Assembly (NCBI GenBank): GCA_046350295.1
Contig: JAXMAR010000003.1
Coordinates: 246,141-310,140 of the forward strand
Source: JAXMAR01 sp046350295
GTDB lineage: Bacteria; Planctomycetota; Planctomycetia; Gemmatales; Gemmataceae
DNA length: 64,000 nt
Reading direction: 5' to 3'
This document shows, in pieces, positions 8,737 to 16,352 of this stretch; the stretch's first letter is position 1, and each line of letters starts with the position of its first letter. The notes beneath the pieces are model-generated. The model was not told the origin of the DNA, searched no databases, and was given only the letters and a program-made list of their open reading frames with translations. The translations under genes were made by a program, and so were the position numbers.

Positions 8737-9459
8737 TCAATACCGTCCTGTCTCCGCTCCTCGGCGCTGTCGCGCTTTGCGCGTGGAGCGCCACTCCGCG
8801 TACTCGGGCCCGCTCACCATCGCCAGGATTCCGGCGATGAACAGAGCGGCGGCTTCGGCCCCGGCGATGAGCATTGGCCAGAGGGCGCCGGCGGCGACGA
8901 CCGACACGATTCCGCCGCCGATGACCAGCGCGGCGAAGATGATGGAGCCGATGCCGTTGCCCATCGTCCCTGGCGCCGAGCCATCAATCGACTGGACACC
9001 AACGAAGAGGAAGGCGGCGCCGAAGAGGGCGGCGACGACGCCGCTGCACACCAGGCCGGCCAGAGCCGGCCTTTGCCCGGGCGTCGTCACGGTAACAATG
9101 ATGTTGACGGCGTTGCCGAGAAGGACGAGTCCCCCGATGACGACCCAGATGATCCCCGCCGTCCGCAGTTTGCCCGGATACGGCGGGTTAAGCGCCACCT
9201 CCGGATCGCGATCGGGCGGGCGGGGCCGATCGAGCGGCTCCGCGGCCGGCACGGACTCGGCCGGCGGCGCGCCCTCGGCGATCGAGGACCCACTGTGCTC
9301 GGCGGGAAAAAGCTCTCGTGCGGGGCGCCAATCCGGCGTTCCTTCCCGCCAGACCAGAGTGTCCGCCTGGAGTTCCCCGGAGTCGAGCAGCTTCTGCAGG
9401 TCCTCACGCGAGATGGGGCCGAACTGGGCGCGGCCCATGCGATAATGCCACTCTAGCAT
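8737..9459 (-). CDS. GYF_2-domain membrane protein
   Basis: A 240-residue protein starting at ATG 9459. Residues 3-48 form a GYF_2-like domain (WHYRMGRAQFGPISREDLQK, then DTLVWREGTPDWRPA), a peptide-binding module common at the N-terminus of bacterial membrane proteins. A Pro/Ala-rich linker follows, then four hydrophobic segments between about residues 100 and 220, so the GYF domain is probably cytoplasmic. It lies between the truncated and full copies of the PQQ-repeat gene on the same strand. Specific partner and function are unknown. Confidence 0.8.
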   Translation of the reverse strand: MLEWHYRMGRAQFGPISREDLQKLLDSGELQADTLVWREGTPDWRPARELFPAEHSGSSIAEGAPPAESVPAAEPLDRPRPPDRDPEVALNPPYPGKLRTAGIIWVVIGGLVLLGNAVNIIVTVTTPGQRPALAGLVCSGVVAALFGAAFLFVGVQSIDGSAPGTMGNGIGSIIFAALVIGGGIVSVVAAGALWPMLIAGAEAAALFIAGILAMVSGPEYAEWRSTRKARQRRGAETGRY

Positions 9460-9587
9460 TCTTGCTCCCCGTCTGGAGAGTCTGCCAATCCCATGCGCCC
9501 TCGAGCAGCTCTCCCAATGTTCGACGAACGAATTCCGCGTGCACGAGCGCGATATTCTACAGCGGTCAATCGCCCGTCGCCAACCGC

Positions 9588-10829
9588 TTACTCCGTCGCC
9601 CCGACACACCACAGCCGCGAATCCGTCCGGTAGATCAGCCAGTCTCCCGTGATCGCCGGCGACGCCGTGATTCGCTCCCCCAGCTCATTCGTGGCCAGAA
9701 TCCTCAACTCGCGCCCGGCCTGGATGACGTATGTCTTGCCGTCGTTGTCGCTCATGTAGAGGCGCCCGTTTGCCGCGACCGGCGAGGAGTTGCAGTCGCC
9801 CGCGATGCGCTCCCGGTACAGTTCCTCCCCCGTCTTGCCGTCCAGGCAGGCGAGCACGCCATTATCCATCAGCGCGTAGAGCAGCCCGCGATAGTAGAGC
9901 GGCGACGATTCGATCGGCCCCGGCCGCTTGCTCACCCACAGCGTGTCCGGCGGCTTCCCCTTGGCGCTGAGCCGGAGCGCATGGATCTTGCTGCCGCGCC
10001 AGAGCTGCGCGAAGAGGACGCCGTCGTGGTACACCGGGCTCGAGATGATCTCGCCGTTGAACGGCCCCTCCCCTTCGCCGTAACACCATAGCTCGTTGTG
10101 CGTCCTGGCGTCGAAGGCGGTGAGGCGGTTCTGCCCGGCGACCAGGATGTCCTTCTGCCCGTCGTGCTCGACGAGGAGCGGCGTCGCGTGGGCCGTGCCG
10201 ATCGGGCGCTCCCGTTTCCAGGCGATGGCGCCGGTCTTTTTGTCGAGACCGATGAGGAAGCAAGGGCCATTGTGGTGATTCCACGGGAAGAGGACGCTGT
10301 CACCCAGGACGAGCGGGCTGACGGCATAGCCCCAGGCCATCTTGGGATCGCCGAAGTGGGTCATGTAGCGGTTGACCCAGAGCAGCTTGCCCTCGTGCGT
10401 GTAGCGGGCGATGTCGGCATTGCCGAAAGCGACATAGAGCGCATCCTCGGTGACGGCCGGCGTGTTGACGGCGAGCGTCGACTTCTCGTGCGTCCGTTGA
10501 TCGACGCCGAAGCCGAAGTCATGCCGCCACAGTTCCTTGCCGGTGCGCCGATCGAAGCAGAGAGTGAGGAGCGCCTTTTCCCCTTTCTTCAGGTGGGACG
10601 TGACGAACACGCGGTCGCCGTAGACCACAGGTGAACTCGTCCCCCAGCCAGGCAGCTCCGCCGACCAGCGGATGTTCTCGGTCTTGCTCCAACGCGTCGG
10701 CAGCCGCCGGCCGTCCGCGACGCCATCGGCGTTCGGCCCGCGCCAGCGCGGCCAGTGGACGCTCGGCTCCTGGGCGGCGATGCCGGTCGCAAGGAGGAGA
10801 TGTGCCAGGATGATCGAACTGCGTCTCAT
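9588..10829 (-). CDS. Secreted PQQ-like beta-propeller repeat protein
   Basis: The 413-residue protein starts at ATG 10829 with a signal peptide (basic RRSS, hydrophobic IILAHLLLATGIAA). WPRWRGPNADGVADG opens the mature part, typical of planctomycete PQQ-like repeat proteins. Repeated strands such as SSPVVYGDRVFVTSHL, NTPAVTEDALYVAF and SSPLYYRGLLYALM build a seven- or eight-bladed propeller. No catalytic residue set of true quinoprotein dehydrogenases is visible, so a binding or scaffold role is as likely as an enzyme. A truncated copy lies at 7983-8645. Confidence 0.85.
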   Translation of the reverse strand: MRRSSIILAHLLLATGIAAQEPSVHWPRWRGPNADGVADGRRLPTRWSKTENIRWSAELPGWGTSSPVVYGDRVFVTSHLKKGEKALLTLCFDRRTGKELWRHDFGFGVDQRTHEKSTLAVNTPAVTEDALYVAFGNADIARYTHEGKLLWVNRYMTHFGDPKMAWGYAVSPLVLGDSVLFPWNHHNGPCFLIGLDKKTGAIAWKRERPIGTAHATPLLVEHDGQKDILVAGQNRLTAFDARTHNELWCYGEGEGPFNGEIISSPVYHDGVLFAQLWRGSKIHALRLSAKGKPPDTLWVSKRPGPIESSPLYYRGLLYALMDNGVLACLDGKTGEELYRERIAGDCNSSPVAANGRLYMSDNDGKTYVIQAGRELRILATNELGERITASPAITGDWLIYRTDSRLWCVGATE

Positions 10830-10931
10830 CGAACTTCCTCGTCGCGCCGCGCTGGGGACCGGGGAACCTGACCGATCGGCATGTCCTTTGCAGTTTGTCA
10901 GCGAAACAGTCGCCTTTTTCGAGGGCAGGCG

Positions 10932-11882
10932 ATGAAAACTATATGGTTCTTGGTAAAAGAGGCTGGCGTTCAGTGGATGAACCACAAGGCGCCGCGCCTC
11001 GGCGCCGCGCTCGCCTACTACACGATCTTCGCCCTCGCTCCGCTGCTGGTCATCGCAATCTCGATGGCCGGCCTGGTCTTCGGCCACGAGGCGGCGCAGG
11101 GGCAGATCGCCGGGCAAGTGGAGCAAGTGGTCGGTTCCGAAGGCGGGCAGGCTATCCAGGCGATGGTGCGCGGCGCCGACAAGCCCGGCGTCGGCGTGCT
11201 TGCCGCGATCCTGGGGGGCGCCATGCTCTTCCTCGGCGCCGGCGGCCTGTTCGGCGAATTGCAAGACGCGCTCAACACGGTGTGGGAGGTCAAGCCTAAA
11301 TCGGGCCGCGGCATCTGGGGCCTGGTGCGCGACCGCTTCCTCTCGTTTTCCATGGTCCTGGGCTTCTCTTTTCTCTTGCTCGTCTCTTTGCTCGTGAGCG
11401 CCGCCCTGAGCGCGGTCGGCGGAGCGTTCGGCGCCTGGCAAGCGAGCGTCCTTGGCCATGGGATCACGACGCTCCTCGATCTCGGCGTCATCACCATCCT
11501 TTTCGCCATGATCTTTCGCTTTCTGCCCGACGCGGAGGTCTCGTGGCGCGACGTCTGGTTCGGAGCGGGCGTCACCTCGGTGCTGTTCGTGATCGGCAAG
11601 TTCCTGATCGGACTGTATCTCGGCCAGGTGGCCATCGGCTCCGCCTACGGCGCGGCGGGGTCACTGGCGGTGTTGCTCGTGTGGCTGTATTACGCCGCGC
11701 AGATCTTCCTATTCGGCGCCGAGCTGACCAGGTCCTACGCCGATCATTTCGGCTCGCGCATCGAGCCGAAGGCCCATGCCCAGCGGGTGTCGGACGGGAA
11801 GCAGGCGCCGCCGCGCGACGGGACCGCAGCCGAGGCCGCCGGAACGCCGGAAGTGATGCATCGCCAGGGCAGCCGGGCATGA
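10932..11882 (+). CDS. YihY/virulence factor BrkB family inner-membrane protein
   Basis: The 316-residue protein starts at ATG 10932, divergent from the PQQ-repeat gene. The family start is clear: RLGAALAYYTIFALAPLLVI (residues about 23-42). About six membrane helices follow, including ILGGAMLFLGAGGLFGELQD with the conserved region before NTVWEVKP, and the C-terminal YGAAGSLAVLLVWLYYAAQI and FGAELTRSYA. YihY/BrkB proteins are often mis-annotated as ribonuclease BN; their transport or envelope role is unresolved. The last 45 residues are hydrophilic and probably cytoplasmic. Confidence 0.9.
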   Translation: MKTIWFLVKEAGVQWMNHKAPRLGAALAYYTIFALAPLLVIAISMAGLVFGHEAAQGQIAGQVEQVVGSEGGQAIQAMVRGADKPGVGVLAAILGGAMLFLGAGGLFGELQDALNTVWEVKPKSGRGIWGLVRDRFLSFSMVLGFSFLLLVSLLVSAALSAVGGAFGAWQASVLGHGITTLLDLGVITILFAMIFRFLPDAEVSWRDVWFGAGVTSVLFVIGKFLIGLYLGQVAIGSAYGAAGSLAVLLVWLYYAAQIFLFGAELTRSYADHFGSRIEPKAHAQRVSDGKQAPPRDGTAAEAAGTPEVMHRQGSRA

Positions 11883-11895
11883 GGCGGCCGCGCCG

Positions 11896-12729
11896 TCAAT
11901 CGCCTTTCTTCGCCATCTCGGCCGCCCGCCAGATGAAGATCACCGAGAAGTCGGTCCGCGCCACGGCCGGCTCCGCCTTGCCGCGCTTGGGTTCGTCGAC
12001 CTTGAAGGCGATCTTGTCGATGGCGCGGGCGTCCTTGCCAAGCTTGCCCCCTTCCGCCAGCGTGCGCAGCGGGCTCTTGAAGCTGGGGTCAGAGCCGTCC
12101 TTCGTGACCTGAGTCTTGTAGAGCATCACGAAACCGACGCGGTCGCGGACGACCGTCTTCACTTCATCCGGAATATCGTCGATCGCTTCCTCGGGAACGG
12201 CCAGGTTCTCCAGGAACGTGTCGCGGATGAGGTCGACGGCCTTGTTGTGGAAGGTGTAGCCGCGCACCTCGACGATCCAGCCGCGCTTCGGCGCCTTGGC
12301 GCCCGCGTCGGCCTCGCCCTTGTAGATCCCTTCGACGAGCTTCTTCTCGTCGTCGCTCAGGCCGGGCGGGAGAGGCATGAGCGTCTTCAGAAACGCCTGC
12401 ACGTCCTCGCTCTCGACGGCGGTGACTCCGGTGAGCTTGATGCGCAGGATGTGCCCCTTGACGAAGGCGTTGATGCGGTCTTCGAGGCCCTTGGGCGCGC
12501 GGCCGTCGAGGCGCAGAGCGTCCTTGGCGTCGTCGTCGAGGTAGACCTGCTTGACTTTGACCTTGGCGCGCGATTCGAGCGTCAGGTTCTTGCCGTCCGG
12601 CTGGGGCAGGGCCAGGTCGAGGTACTGCTGAAGATAGGGCCAGTCCTTGGCGTTTTTGGCGTCCTTCTCGCCCGCGGCGGCATCCATGGACAAAGTGACG
12701 AAACCGATGAGCAGCAGGTGGGGGCGCAT
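11896..12729 (-). CDS. Secreted protein of unknown function
   Basis: A 277-residue protein, convergent with the BrkB-family gene. ATG 12729 (MRPHLLLIGFVTLSMDAAAG) gives a clean signal peptide; a start 36 bases upstream (12765) would add 12 residues. The mature protein is rich in Lys and Asp, with phrases such as DWPYLQQYLDLALPQPDGKN and RGWIVEVRGYTFHNKAVDLIRDTFLENL. I do not recognise a family. The pattern suggests a planctomycete-specific envelope or exported protein without enzymatic motifs. Confidence 0.7.
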   Translation of the reverse strand: MRPHLLLIGFVTLSMDAAAGEKDAKNAKDWPYLQQYLDLALPQPDGKNLTLESRAKVKVKQVYLDDDAKDALRLDGRAPKGLEDRINAFVKGHILRIKLTGVTAVESEDVQAFLKTLMPLPPGLSDDEKKLVEGIYKGEADAGAKAPKRGWIVEVRGYTFHNKAVDLIRDTFLENLAVPEEAIDDIPDEVKTVVRDRVGFVMLYKTQVTKDGSDPSFKSPLRTLAEGGKLGKDARAIDKIAFKVDEPKRGKAEPAVARTDFSVIFIWRAAEMAKKGD

Positions 12730-12820
12730 GGCCTTCGATCCTCGTGTTGTCGACTTTCCCTCCATTGGATTAGACGACCGAAACCATGGCGTTGCAACCC
12801 GGAAAAGTGCCGCCTCGCGA

Positions 12821-12867
12821 TGGAGTTCCGTCTTCAGGTGGTCTTGCCGCCTAAAGACGGAACTCCA
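12821..12867. repeat. Palindromic repeat with 14-bp arms
   Basis: TGGAGTTCCGTCTT (12821-12834) and its exact reverse complement (12854-12867) flank a 19-base spacer. It sits between the stop of the Gfo/Idh gene and the start of the secreted protein gene, both on the minus strand. No T-tract follows. Confidence 0.75.
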
Positions 12868-12873
12868 ACCTAC

Positions 12874-13995
12874 TTACCCCAGAGTGAACTCCGGTAGGCG
12901 CACGATCTCCCCTCCCTTCAGCGCCGACTGATGCGCGCAGATGCCGACGCACGTCCAGTTCGCCGACTGCACCGCGTTCGGCCACGGATCCCGGTTCTCC
13001 GCCAACGCCCGCAGGAACTCGTTGACCAGATGCGGGTGCGAGCCGCCGTGTCCGCCTCCCTGCAGGAAGCTCAGGTGCTGCGCGTCATGGATCTCCGACG
13101 GCTTCGTGAAGCGGCGGATCGGCTCGGGCAACAGGTGCGCGAAATCGGGGATCTCCACCCGGCTCGGAATCTCCGGCTCCGGCTTCTTCGCCGTGTGTAT
13201 GATGTGCGGCTCGTGCTCCACAAGCGTCCACTCGAAGCTCTTCTTCGTGCCATAGACGTCGAAGCTCTCGCGGTATTGCCGGGCGACGTCGTAGAGGAAG
13301 CGCCAGATGTGGGCTGCGATGTCCGAGTCCTTGATCTTGATGTGGCACGACTCGACGGCGAACTTGTTGCCCGACTTCTTTTGCAGGTCCTCCCGGATCG
13401 TTCCCGAGCCGAAGCAAGAGACGTACTCGGCTCGGCCGTCGACCAGGCCCAGCACCGGGCTGACGACGTGCGTCGCGTAGTGCATCGGGATCATCCGCTC
13501 CCAGTACTCCGGCCAGCCGTCCATGTCCTGCGGATGGGACGCGGCCATGTACTGGATCTTGCCCAGCTCCCCCTTGCGGTACATCTCGCGGATGAAGAGG
13601 AACTCGCGTGAGTAGACGACGGTTTCCGCCATCATGTACTTGAGCCCGGTCGACTTCACCAGGTCGACGATCTGCTTGCACTCCTCGACCGTCGTCGCCA
13701 TCGGCACGGTGCACATGACGTGCTTGCCCGCCTTGAGCGCCGCCATCGACATCGGAGCGTGATCGGGGATCGGCGAGTTGATGTGGACGAAGTCGACGGC
13801 CGGGTCCTTGAGGACGTCGGCGTAGTTGGTGAAGCGCTTGTCGATCTTGAAGAGATCGCCCATCTTTTTCAGCTTTTCGGCGTTGCGCTGACAGAGCGCA
13901 TACACGTTCGCGTTGGGGTGCTTCTGGTAAATCGGAATGAACTCCGCGCCGAAGCCCAGGCCGATCATCGCCACGTTGAATCGCTTGTCGCTCAT
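12874..13995 (-). CDS. Gfo/Idh/MocA family oxidoreductase
   Basis: The 373-residue protein starts at ATG 13995 (MSDKRFNVAMIGLGFGAEF), which places the NAD(P)-binding glycine motif GLGFGAEF at residues 12-19 as the family expects. Rossmann-fold helices and strands continue through VDFVHINSPIPDHAPMSMAA. The usual EKP motif that carries the catalytic-site lysine is replaced here by VPM (in MCTVPMATTVEEC), so this is a divergent subfamily and may not be a classical dehydrogenase. The C-terminal substrate domain includes HATHVVSPVLGLVDGRAEYV. There is no signal peptide, so it is cytoplasmic. Sugar or inositol-type substrates are usual for the family; none can be specified here. Confidence 0.85.
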   Translation of the reverse strand: MSDKRFNVAMIGLGFGAEFIPIYQKHPNANVYALCQRNAEKLKKMGDLFKIDKRFTNYADVLKDPAVDFVHINSPIPDHAPMSMAALKAGKHVMCTVPMATTVEECKQIVDLVKSTGLKYMMAETVVYSREFLFIREMYRKGELGKIQYMAASHPQDMDGWPEYWERMIPMHYATHVVSPVLGLVDGRAEYVSCFGSGTIREDLQKKSGNKFAVESCHIKIKDSDIAAHIWRFLYDVARQYRESFDVYGTKKSFEWTLVEHEPHIIHTAKKPEPEIPSRVEIPDFAHLLPEPIRRFTKPSEIHDAQHLSFLQGGGHGGSHPHLVNEFLRALAENRDPWPNAVQSANWTCVGICAHQSALKGGEIVRLPEFTLG

Positions 13996-14167
13996 GGGAA
14001 GACTCCTTGCCGTCGGGGACGTCAGACGGGTTGTTTGCTTGAGGGTACGGAGGCGCGAGGCAAAGAGCAAGCGTGAATGAGGGCGTCGGGGAGACTCGAC
14101 AGGCGGGATCTTTGACTTGGATTGGCTGCAGGGATTTGCGATAATGCCATGTTCAAAAGGGCGAACA

Positions 14168-14482
14168 ATGCAGGCAATGTCATCCGATCACGTGCTCGTT
14201 CAGGTAACAGCAAACGGCGCCGGCGCCGTAACCGCCGAAGTCGTCGGGCTGAACGATGTCAAGGCCACCGCCCCCTCTCAGGAGATCGCCATCGCCGAGG
14301 TCACCGAACTTCTGAGGGAGAAGCTGCGAAACGGCAAGCTTGTGTCCGTACCCCTGCCTGATGATCAGGGCGTGCTGAAGTGGTTCGGGCATGCCAAGGA
14401 CGACCCGGCCAAGGACGAGTACCTGAAGGAGATTCGGCGGTATCGCGAGGAGATGAACAAGCAAGCGATCGGCGATAGCTGA
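14168..14482 (+). CDS. Antitoxin-like protein upstream of a VapC remnant
   Basis: A 104-residue protein; ATG 14168 is chosen, with a further ATG at 14177. The N-terminal half alternates short strands (HVLVQVTANGAGAVTAEVVG) and the C-terminal half is helical with charged repeats (DDPAKDEYLKEIRRYREEMN), a layout seen in small antitoxins encoded just before PIN-domain toxins in planctomycetes and cyanobacteria. A PIN/VapC remnant begins 14 bases downstream on the same strand. The assignment rests mainly on this context. Confidence 0.6.
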   Translation: MQAMSSDHVLVQVTANGAGAVTAEVVGLNDVKATAPSQEIAIAEVTELLREKLRNGKLVSVPLPDDQGVLKWFGHAKDDPAKDEYLKEIRRYREEMNKQAIGDS

Positions 14483-14496
14483 GCGGCAAACGCGCC

Positions 14497-14667
14497 ATGC
14501 TGCAGTTCCTTCTCGATACCGACCATTTCACCCTTTCCGAGCACGGCCACGCCCATGTCGGCGCGCATGTCGGCTCGGCGGCTGCTGGCACGCGTAACAT
14601 CTACGGGCGTCAACCCGAAACAAATCCCTTGCAACCCGACCCATTCTTCGGCAAGATAGAAGGTTAG
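14497..14667 (+). pseudogene. Truncated VapC-like PIN-domain toxin
   Basis: The first 20 residues (MLQFLLDTDHFTLSEHGHAH) match the start of VapC proteins, including the first PIN acidic residue in LDTDH. After about residue 25 similarity disappears and the frame stops at 14665-14667, giving 56 codons instead of about 130. The remaining PIN acidic residues are absent, so the product cannot be an active nuclease. The preceding antitoxin gene is intact. Confidence 0.65.
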
Positions 14668-14780
14668 CTGCCCGCCTGATACGGCTTCGCCGCCTCTTCC
14701 TCCTTTTTGATCGACTTGGGACGCTGGTCGGCCCTCCACCGGGACGAGCCGTTTTTTCGATTCCACCTATCGAGGCCACG

Positions 14781-16199
14781 ATGAAACACGCTCGTTTCCT
14801 CTCCCCTCTTCTCCTCGTCGTCCTTGCCCAGGCCGCCTTCGGCCAGGCGAAGAAGGACGACAAGGAGCCGGAGGTCGTCAGCTACTACAAGGACATCCGC
14901 CCCATCTTCCAGCAGCATTGCCAGGGCTGCCATCAACCGGCCAAGGCGCAGGGCGGTTTCGTTATGACCTCCTATGCCGAGCTGTTCAAGAACACCGATC
15001 ACGAAGTCCCCGGCGTTCTCGCCAAGCAGCCGGATAAGAGCGAGATCGTCAAGCAGATCACGAAGCAAGCCGGCAAGCCACCCGCCATGCCGCGCGGCAA
15101 GGAGCCGCTCTCCGACCGCGAAGTTCGCCTCATCACGAAATGGATCGCTCAGGGCGCATCGGACGACACGCCCGCCTCGGCCCGCACCGCCCTCGTCGAT
15201 CAGGACCATCCGCCGGTCTACGACGCCGCCCCGGTCATCACCGGCCTCGCCTACAGCCCCGACGGCAAGATCCTCGCCGTCACCGGTTATCACGAAGTCC
15301 TTCTCTGGTCGGACGACGGCCGCAACCTGCTCGCCCGCCTCGTCGGCCTCTCGGAGCGCGCCCAATCCCTCGCCTTCTCTCCCAAGGGGGACTATCTCGC
15401 CGTGACCGCCGGCGATCCGGGCCGCGTCGGGGAACTGCAGATCTGGGACGTCGCCAAGAAGAAGCTGAAGATCTCCATCCCGATCACCTACGACACGATC
15501 TACGGCGCCAGCTGGTCGCCCGACGGCACGCGCGTCGCCTTCGGCTGCGCCGACAATTCGCTTCGCGCCGTCGAGGCCGAGACCGGCAAGCAGGTCCTCT
15601 TCCAGGGCGCCCACAACGACTGGGTGCTCGACACCGTCTGGTCCAAGGACGGGGCCCACCTGATCTCCGTGAGCCGCGATCGCTCGATGAAGCTGACGGA
15701 GGTCGCCACCCAGCGGCTCGAGGACAACATCACCAGCATCACCCCCGGCGCCCTCAAAGGCGGCCTGCAGGCGCTCGACCGCGACCCGCGCAGCAACAAC
15801 CTCCTGATCGGCGGGGCGGACGGCGTCCCGAAGCTCTATCAGATGTTCCGCACCAAGCCGCGCATGATCGGCGACGACTTCAACTTCATCCGCAAATACC
15901 CGGCGCTGGAAGGCCGCATCTTCACGGTGCGATTCAACAAGGAGGGGACGCGTTTCGTCGCCGGTTCCTCGAGCGACGGCAAGGGGGAAGCCCTCGTCGC
16001 CCAGACGGACGACGCCAAGCTCGTCAGCAAGCTGGAAGGACAGCGCGGCCCGGTGTATGCAGCGGCATACCATCCGAACGGCAGCCTGGTCGCGACGGCG
16101 GGCTTCGACGGCATGGTCCGCCTCAACGACCCGAACAACGGCAAGCTGATCCGCGAATTCGTCCCGGTGCCCGTGCGGACGAAGACCGCGGCGAAATGA
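14781..16199 (+). CDS. Cytochrome c-type domain protein with WD40 propeller
   Basis: The 472-residue protein has a signal peptide (LSPLLLVVLAQAAFG), then a PSCyt1-like cytochrome domain with heme motif CQGCH at residues 47-51 and YYKDIRPIFQQH in front of it. From about residue 150 to the end it forms WD40-type blades (ITGLAYSPDGKILAVTGYHE, YGASWSPDGTRVAFGCADN, YAAAYHPNGSLVATAGFDG). This combination is characteristic of planctomycetes and usually precedes a DUF1549/DUF1553 gene, as here, 153 bases downstream. It should be exported to the periplasm. The two genes are probably co-regulated, although a long palindrome lies between them. Confidence 0.9.
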   Translation: MKHARFLSPLLLVVLAQAAFGQAKKDDKEPEVVSYYKDIRPIFQQHCQGCHQPAKAQGGFVMTSYAELFKNTDHEVPGVLAKQPDKSEIVKQITKQAGKPPAMPRGKEPLSDREVRLITKWIAQGASDDTPASARTALVDQDHPPVYDAAPVITGLAYSPDGKILAVTGYHEVLLWSDDGRNLLARLVGLSERAQSLAFSPKGDYLAVTAGDPGRVGELQIWDVAKKKLKISIPITYDTIYGASWSPDGTRVAFGCADNSLRAVEAETGKQVLFQGAHNDWVLDTVWSKDGAHLISVSRDRSMKLTEVATQRLEDNITSITPGALKGGLQALDRDPRSNNLLIGGADGVPKLYQMFRTKPRMIGDDFNFIRKYPALEGRIFTVRFNKEGTRFVAGSSSDGKGEALVAQTDDAKLVSKLEGQRGPVYAAAYHPNGSLVATAGFDGMVRLNDPNNGKLIREFVPVPVRTKTAAK

Positions 16200-16204
16200 T
16201 TCCC

Positions 16205-16303
16205 CGTTTAGCCCCGGTTCGCAGAACCGGGGCGTGACGACGCCGCTCTCGCGGGAGAACTTTGGACTGCGTCCGCCCCGGTTCTGCGAACCGAGGCTAA
16301 ACG
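16205..16303. repeat. Palindromic repeat, family B copy 1
   Basis: Arms at 16205-16233 and 16275-16303 are near-perfect reverse complements (core TTTAGCCCCGGTTC), and the left arm itself contains the smaller hairpin CCCCGGTTCGCAGAACCGGGG. A related sequence acts as a terminator-like hairpin at 29203-29229. Confidence 0.8.
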
Positions 16304-16352
16304 AAGAGCCTTCGAATCAATCAAGAATCAACAATCAACAAACAAAACCATC

